Assembly (NCBI GenBank): GCA_021808035.1
Contig: JAKBCG010000132.1
Coordinates: 1 to 6,895 of the forward strand
Reading direction: 5' to 3'
Origin: Pseudomonadota bacterium
GTDB taxonomy: Bacteria > Pseudomonadota > Gammaproteobacteria > Steroidobacterales > Steroidobacteraceae
DNA: 6,895 nucleotides
The translations under genes and the position numbers were made by a program. Each line of letters opens with the position of its first letter. The first letter of the stretch is position 1. Positions 1 through 4,682 of the stretch are shown here, in pieces. Below the pieces are notes generated by a model. That model was not told where the DNA came from, did not search any database, and saw only the letters and a program-made list of their open reading frames with translations.

Positions 1-1
1 C

Positions 2-1282
<1,281 letters not shown>

Positions 1283-1290
1283 GGCCTGCG

Positions 1291-1668
1291 ATGTCCGTGG
1301 ACCGTGTCAGCGCCACCGATGCGGCGCTCGATCTGATCGCCAGATTGGTGGCGCTGCACGGCCCGTTGATGTTCCACCAGTCGGGGGGCTGCTGCGACGG
1401 CAGCGCCCCGATGTGCTACGCGCGCGGCGAACTGCAGGTCGGGGCGCAGGACGTGCTGCTCGGCGAGATCGGCGGCCAGCCGTTCTACATGAGCGCGGCC
1501 CAGTTCGAGTATTGGCGGCACACCCATCTGATCATCGACGTGGTAGCGGGGCGCGGCGGGATGTTCTCGCTCGAAGGTCCGCTCGGGATGCGGTTCCTGA
1601 CCCGCTCGCGCTTGTTCACCGACGAGGAGGAAGCCGAGCTGCCGGCCGTGACGCACGGATCGGGGTGA
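1291..1668 (+). CDS. DUF779 family protein, 125 aa, aldehyde dehydrogenase neighbour
   Basis: This is a small soluble protein of the DUF779 family, with no signal peptide or membrane segment. No biochemical activity is established for the family that I know of. Diagnostic features are MFHQSGGCCDGSAPMC (27-42) with His29, the vicinal pair Cys34-Cys35 and Cys42, then the LGEIGG turn (58-63), FEYW (72-75), the GRGGMFSLEGP stretch (87-97) and RFLTRSRLFT (101-110). Length fits the usual ~110-130 residues. The ATG at 1291 lies 8 bases after the dehydrogenase stop, preceded by a weak AAGG at 1281-1284, so it is probably co-transcribed and perhaps translationally coupled. The frame remains open much further upstream, but that part is a shadow of the dehydrogenase gene. 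The clustered Cys/His residues suggest metal binding or redox chemistry, which is inference only. A role in assembling, protecting or assisting the partner dehydrogenase is plausible from the neighbourhood. Confidence 0.93.
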   Translation: MSVDRVSATDAALDLIARLVALHGPLMFHQSGGCCDGSAPMCYARGELQVGAQDVLLGEIGGQPFYMSAAQFEYWRHTHLIIDVVAGRGGMFSLEGPLGMRFLTRSRLFTDEEEAELPAVTHGSG

Positions 1669-1680
1669 ACCGGGTTCGTC

Positions 1681-1705
1681 GCGGTCCCGCATCGCACCGG
1701 ACCGC
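1681..1705. terminator. Weak inverted repeat between convergent genes, possible bidirectional terminator
   Basis: GCGGTCC (1681-1687) and GGACCGC (1699-1705) form a perfect 7-bp inverted repeat with an 11-base loop. It fills most of the 39-base gap between the DUF779 stop (1668) and the convergent cytochrome b561 stop (1708). No T tract follows on either strand. A terminator role is suggested mainly by position. Confidence 0.3.
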
Positions 1706-1707
1706 CT

Positions 1708-2397
1708 TCACCGGGCGTTCACCAGCAGGACGACGGCGAGCAGAATGCCGGCGGCGAGCCATACGGCCCGCCACCGCGACACGAAGTACGGCGCCGCGGC
1801 GGAAGATGCGGGCGCCTTGAAGCCGTGGATCATCGCGGGCACCAGATTCTCGCGGCGCGCGAACCCGTAGAACGCGACTGCGCACAGATGCACGCCGATC
1901 AGCACCAGCAACAGATGAAAATTGGTGGCGTGCCAGTGCGCGAAGCGCCGGCCGGTGTCGTACGAGACCCAGCGGGCCAGGGGTCCGGAGGCGACGCCAT
2001 CGACATCGACGGCGAACAGGCCGAACGTCGTTTGACTCACCAGGAGCGCGAGCATCGCGAGCACGCTCACGGCTCCGAGCGGGTTGTGCCCGAGGGGCGT
2101 CGGCGCATCGTCGCCGCCACGACCCAGGAGCTTGCGCAGGTAGCGGAGCGTGGCCTTCGGGCCGCGGACGAAGTCGCTAAAAAGGGCCGTTTGCGAGCCC
2201 CAGATGCCCCATGCCAGTCGAAACCACACCACGCCGAGCATTGCGTATCCGGCGATGCGGTGCCACCGCAGGTGATCGCTCTTCGCCGCCCACCAGCAGA
2301 ATCCGAACAGGCTCACGATCGCCCAATGCGAGAGCCGGGTCGGTCCGTCCCAGACCCGGACGCGTCGCGTGGCGGGTGCCTCGACGGCCGCGTCCAT
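1708..2397 (-). CDS. Cytochrome b561-type di-haem membrane protein, 229 aa
   Basis: This is an integral inner-membrane b-type cytochrome of the prokaryotic cytochrome b561 / NiFe-hydrogenase b-subunit group, which usually oxidises quinol or passes electrons to a periplasmic partner. The N-terminal VWDGPTRLSHW (15-25) is the family entry motif. Candidate haem ligands are His24, His46 (LRWHRIAGY), His154/His156 and His161 (AHWHATNFH), and His170 (GVHL). Hydrophobic segments lie near 26-38, 48-66, 108-130, 158-179 and 210-226. The last one is an extra C-terminal helix after a short polar stretch. The ATG at 2397 sits immediately after the cytochrome c' stop codon (2400-2398), with only a weak GGTGG upstream, so translation is probably coupled. 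The c'/b561 pairing recurs in proteobacteria and suggests that this protein is the membrane redox partner of the c'. Exact ligand assignment and direction of electron flow are inferred. Confidence 0.9.
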   Translation of the reverse strand: MDAAVEAPATRRVRVWDGPTRLSHWAIVSLFGFCWWAAKSDHLRWHRIAGYAMLGVVWFRLAWGIWGSQTALFSDFVRGPKATLRYLRKLLGRGGDDAPTPLGHNPLGAVSVLAMLALLVSQTTFGLFAVDVDGVASGPLARWVSYDTGRRFAHWHATNFHLLLVLIGVHLCAVAFYGFARRENLVPAMIHGFKAPASSAAAPYFVSRWRAVWLAAGILLAVVLLVNAR

Positions 2398-2943
2398 CTA
2401 CCACCAGCTGCTGTGCGCGCGGAACCGGTGATGACAGCTCCCGCAGGCTTCGCCGAGCGCGCGCGCGCGCAGCCGTAAGGAGCCGGGATCGTGGCTGGGG
2501 ACGGCCTGCGCCAGGTCTTGCGCGCGACTGGCGAGGGTCTTGGCGGCTGCCGCGAATGCCTGGGGCTGCGCCCAGATCTTCGCGCGTGCCCGGGTCTTGA
2601 CCCCGTGACCGGGACCGCTGCCCGGCGGGAACCAGGTGGGTAGTGCCGTCGCGAGTCGTTCGATCTGGCTCGCATCGGTTGCGACCAGGTTCCAGTCGGG
2701 CTGCGCGCGTCCGATCTGCTCCCGGAGCGATTTGAAGGTCTTGCCGAGCGCGTGGAAATGTTCGTGTCGCGCGTGGATGAGTTGCGCGATCTGCGCGGGG
2801 CCTGGGTTGCCGGCGGCGCGGGCGCCTGCGGCGGCGCCGAGCAGGAGTGCAGCGCCGATCAGGGCCGATCGAAGGCGGCGGCCAGCGCCCCGGGTTGCAG
2901 TCGATCCGGTCGTCCGGTCATCACGGTCGGCGCGGTGGGTCAA
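2398..2943 (-). CDS. Cytochrome c' (class II c-type cytochrome), exported, 181 aa, TTG start
   Basis: This is a periplasmic four-helix-bundle haem protein. Cytochromes c' bind NO and CO and are linked to NO tolerance or electron transfer. I place the start at the TTG at 2943 because AGGAG lies 8 bases upstream, and the product then begins with an Arg-rich leader and the hydrophobic core SALIGAALLLGAAAG ending ARAAG near residue 44, a plausible Sec signal peptide. The frame stays open to an ATG at 3060, but that adds about 39 non-homologous-looking residues. The covalent haem site is CGSCH (167-171) at the extreme C terminus, followed by HRFR, whose final Arg175 matches the conserved proximal Arg. 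The central WFPPGSG and IWAQPQAF motifs (from residue 104 on) are typical of the family. In helix A, Arg59 matches the conserved Arg12, and Phe63 takes the distal Leu16/Met16 position, flanked by His60, His62 and His64. The stop abuts the b561 start. Confidence 0.91.
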   Translation of the reverse strand: MTHRADRDDRTTGSTATRGAGRRLRSALIGAALLLGAAAGARAAGNPGPAQIAQLIHARHEHFHALGKTFKSLREQIGRAQPDWNLVATDASQIERLATALPTWFPPGSGPGHGVKTRARAKIWAQPQAFAAAAKTLASRAQDLAQAVPSHDPGSLRLRARALGEACGSCHHRFRAHSSWW

Positions 2944-2951
2944 GGCAGGTA

Positions 2952-2956
2952 CTCCT
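2952..2956 (-). promoter_or_regulatory. Shine-Dalgarno AGGAG that fixes the cytochrome c' TTG start
   Basis: On the minus strand AGGAG at 2956-2952 is followed by 8 bases and then the TTG at 2943. No in-frame ATG closer than 3060 offers a comparable site, and the TTG places the hydrophobic signal sequence near the N terminus. Confidence 0.7.
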
Positions 2957-2983
2957 GTGGCATCGATGTCGGTTGGTGAGCGT

Positions 2984-3000
2984 TTGCAATTGTCGTGCAA
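2984..3000. promoter_or_regulatory. 17-base dyad TTGCA-N7-TGCAA upstream of cytochrome c' gene, possible operator
   Basis: TTGCA (2984-2988) and TGCAA (2996-3000) form a perfect dyad centred about 49 bases upstream of the TTG start, inside the only spacer before this gene. Its geometry does not match the FNR/DNR box (TTGAT-N4-ATCAA), so I assign no regulator. I could not pick out a convincing -35/-10 pair around it. It is AT-richer than its surroundings, which fits a promoter region. Confidence 0.3.
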
Positions 3001-3027
3001 TCGTATGTCGGATTCATGATCGGCGTT

Positions 3028-3047
3028 GCTTCCCCCGCCGGGGAAGC
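3028..3047 (-). terminator. Strong GC hairpin downstream of the GIDE gene, candidate terminator
   Basis: Arms GCTTCCCC (3028-3035) and GGGGAAGC (3040-3047) pair perfectly around a 4-base loop. On the minus strand it lies 46 bases past the GIDE stop and before the dyad and start of the cytochrome c' gene. That is where a terminator separating the lemA-GIDE unit from the cytochrome unit would sit. No T tract follows, so intrinsic termination may be weak; mRNA 3'-end protection is an alternative. Confidence 0.45.
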
Positions 3048-3059
3048 GGGGTATGACCA

Positions 3060-3088
3060 CGCCGGCATCGGCGAGTTCCGCGCCGGCG
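3060..3088 (-). repeat. Second inverted repeat just after the GIDE stop codon
   Basis: CGCCGGC (3060-3066) and GCCGGCG (3082-3088) form a 7-bp inverted repeat with a 15-base loop, starting 5 bases beyond the GIDE stop (3094-3096). With the hairpin at 3028-3047 it makes a tandem of structures in the GIDE 3' region. GCCGGC is common in GC-rich DNA, so chance is possible. Confidence 0.25.
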
Positions 3089-3093
3089 ATGCG

Positions 3094-4041
3094 CTACTGC
3101 GGTTGGAGGACGGGTGACGACGTGGCGGCCCGGTACGTCTGCATCCCGCGTTGCGCGAGGAACGCCGTCAGCGCGGCGAGCAGGACGGCGGCGCCGAACG
3201 CGAGCGCCGCGCGCTGCTTTTCCCGGCGCACCAGTCGTCGAGCGTCGAGCGCGGCGATCAGGAACGGCTGCCCGTGGGTCGTTTCACCAACGACGCTGAG
3301 GCGCGATCCTGCGCCGCCGATCCGGGATTCGACCACCGCCTTCGCCGCGGCTCGGGCGGCGTCCCACTCGCTTGCATCGAGCTGTCCGTCGCGGTTCAGG
3401 TCGAACCTCGCGAGCAGTGCGGCTTGATCCTTCTTCCATTCCGCCAGCACGGTTCGTACTTGTTCGTCGATCTCCGTGATCAAGGAGTGGGAGCGGAGCT
3501 CTCCGAGCACGGTCACCCGGGCGCCGACCGCCAGGATGCTCTCGGTGTACCGGTACACCCCGTCGTCGAAGACGGTAACGAACGGCAATTCGAACGTCGG
3601 CGCTCCTTCCGGGCGAGGCGTCTTGCCGTGCCAGACGTTGTGAGCGGTCGGAACGATCTCCGCGCCGACCGGACCCACCAGACATTGCCCGTCGGCATCG
3701 CACAGCACGAACGGGGCGATGCTGGTGCCGCGTTCGGTGCAGGTCCACTCGCCGCGCTCGAGACGACCCGATCGATATTGCTCCACCTTGTAGTCCCACC
3801 AGACGCAAGGCCGGTTCGTCAGGGGCGAGAGGACTTCGCCCTGCTCCGCGGTCGGGCGCACCTGGCCCTCGAGGTGGACGTATCCTTGTGCCGCCGAACG
3901 GATCCTCGATATCGGCGTATCCGCCGCGAACCGATCCCGGCGCAACAAACGGAAGAACTGCCAGCCTGCGTACGACGCCGCGAACCCGACGAACGCCGCG
4001 AGCACGAGCGCATCGTACGCGTCCTTCAGCGCGGGGGTCAT
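3094..4041 (-). CDS. GIDE/BAM-domain membrane protein with an EF-hand, 315 aa, no RING finger
   Basis: This resembles the GIDE (BAM) domain of the mitochondrial MAPL/MULAN E3 ligases but is a bacterial protein without a RING finger, so it should not be called a ubiquitin ligase. Order: hydrophobic helix (about 11-31), RLLRRDR, a soluble domain with VHLEGQV (55-61) and the hallmark LTNRPCVWWDYKVEQY (74-89), then YRYTESIL and VTVLGEL (164-182), a linker helix, a canonical EF-hand loop DLNRDGQLDASE (214-225) with Asp214, Asn216, Asp218, Gln220, Asp222 and Glu225 in ligand positions, LDARRLVRREKQR (265-277), and a second helix (about 279-298). The GIDE-helix sandwich matches bacterial family members; the EF-hand lies between the BAM region and the last helix. 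The ATG overlaps the lemA stop by 4 bases (ATGA) with no own Shine-Dalgarno, so it is translationally coupled. Role unknown; a membrane-linked partner of LemA is inferred. Confidence 0.87.
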   Translation of the reverse strand: MTPALKDAYDALVLAAFVGFAASYAGWQFFRLLRRDRFAADTPISRIRSAAQGYVHLEGQVRPTAEQGEVLSPLTNRPCVWWDYKVEQYRSGRLERGEWTCTERGTSIAPFVLCDADGQCLVGPVGAEIVPTAHNVWHGKTPRPEGAPTFELPFVTVFDDGVYRYTESILAVGARVTVLGELRSHSLITEIDEQVRTVLAEWKKDQAALLARFDLNRDGQLDASEWDAARAAAKAVVESRIGGAGSRLSVVGETTHGQPFLIAALDARRLVRREKQRAALAFGAAVLLAALTAFLAQRGMQTYRAATSSPVLQPQ

Positions 4042-4610
4042 TTCGCGAACGCGGCGGAGATGTCCACGTCGGCCGTCTGCTCGGCTGTGAATTTCAGCGG
4101 ATGCGCCGGAACGAATCCGAACATCCCGGCGACCACCACGTCGGGGAACGTCTCGACCCGAACGTTCAGGGAATTCACCGCGTCGTTGTAGATCTCACGC
4201 CGATCGGCGATCGCCGTCTCGAGCGCGCTGATCCGCGACTGCAATGTCGTGAACATCTCGTTCGCCTTGAGATTCGGGTAGTTCTCCGCAACCGCATACA
4301 GCCTTGCGAGGCCCGAGCGCAGGGAGTCCTCCGCCGCGCTCACCCCCGAGACGTTGTTCGCGGTACGTGCCGTGTCCACCGCGGAGCGCGCCTGGATCAC
4401 TTGTTCGAGCGTTTGCTGCTCGTGCTGCATGTAGCGCTTGCACACGTCCACGAGCTTCGGCAGCTCGTCGTGGCGCTGGACGAGCAGTACGTCGATGTTC
4501 GACCACGCGAGCTTGACCTCGTTGCGCACCCGTATCAGACCGTTGTAAAGGGCGACGCAATAGCCGGCGATCAAGGTTAGGATGACGACGATGACTGTGA
4601 CTGCGATCAC
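4038..4610 (-). CDS. lemA: LemA family membrane protein, 190 aa
   Basis: LemA proteins have one N-terminal membrane helix and a long helical-bundle domain; the molecular function is unknown. The hydrophobic helix is at about 2-22, followed directly by the family core YNGLIRVRNEVKLAWSNIDV (residues 22-41), then LLVQRHDELPKLV and, near the middle, ENYPNLKANEMF. The C-terminal part has the typical NDAVNSLNVRVETFPDVVVA stretch and FGFVPAHPLKF. Length matches the usual 180-200 residues. The start is a GTG at 4610 with GGAGG at 4620-4616, five bases upstream. It overlaps the GIDE gene by 4 bases, and LemA-GIDE adjacency is a recurrent bacterial arrangement. A divergent receptor gene begins only 72 bases upstream, so the lemA promoter must lie in that spacer or within the receptor's 5' coding region; I cannot identify it. 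Confidence 0.95.
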   Translation of the reverse strand: MIAVTVIVVILTLIAGYCVALYNGLIRVRNEVKLAWSNIDVLLVQRHDELPKLVDVCKRYMQHEQQTLEQVIQARSAVDTARTANNVSGVSAAEDSLRSGLARLYAVAENYPNLKANEMFTTLQSRISALETAIADRREIYNDAVNSLNVRVETFPDVVVAGMFGFVPAHPLKFTAEQTADVDISAAFAK

Positions 4611-4615
4611 GAGTT

Positions 4616-4620
4616 CCTCC
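4616..4620 (-). promoter_or_regulatory. Shine-Dalgarno GGAGG for the lemA GTG start
   Basis: On the minus strand GGAGG at 4620-4616 precedes the GTG at 4610 with 5 intervening bases. It supports this GTG over any internal start, and it places the membrane helix at the very N terminus as in the rest of the family. Confidence 0.75.
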
Positions 4621-4682
4621 CCAGGGCGTCAGGACCCGACGCGTTCGATCGCCATCATGACGCTCTTGCCCTCCGCGTTGCC

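Noticed and set aside
1667..1677. GAACC-G-GGTTC palindrome at the DUF779 stop.
   Set aside because: The 1-base loop cannot form a hairpin, and short GC palindromes like this are expected by chance.
1825..2478. Plus-strand open frame of 217 aa antisense to the cytochrome genes.
   Set aside because: Low-complexity, no recognisable motif, and opposite to two clearly conserved haem proteins. It is a product of high GC content.
3151..4191. Plus-strand open frame of 346 aa antisense to the GIDE gene and the end of lemA.
   Set aside because: Arg/Glu-rich shadow without motifs. The minus-strand frame has clear BAM, EF-hand and membrane segments and an ATGA overlap with lemA.
1708..4610. The four minus-strand genes as one novel operon linking LemA-GIDE to cytochrome c'/b561.
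   Set aside because: A 150-base spacer with hairpins and a separate ribosome-binding site and dyad divides them. Nothing in the sequence shows a shared function.
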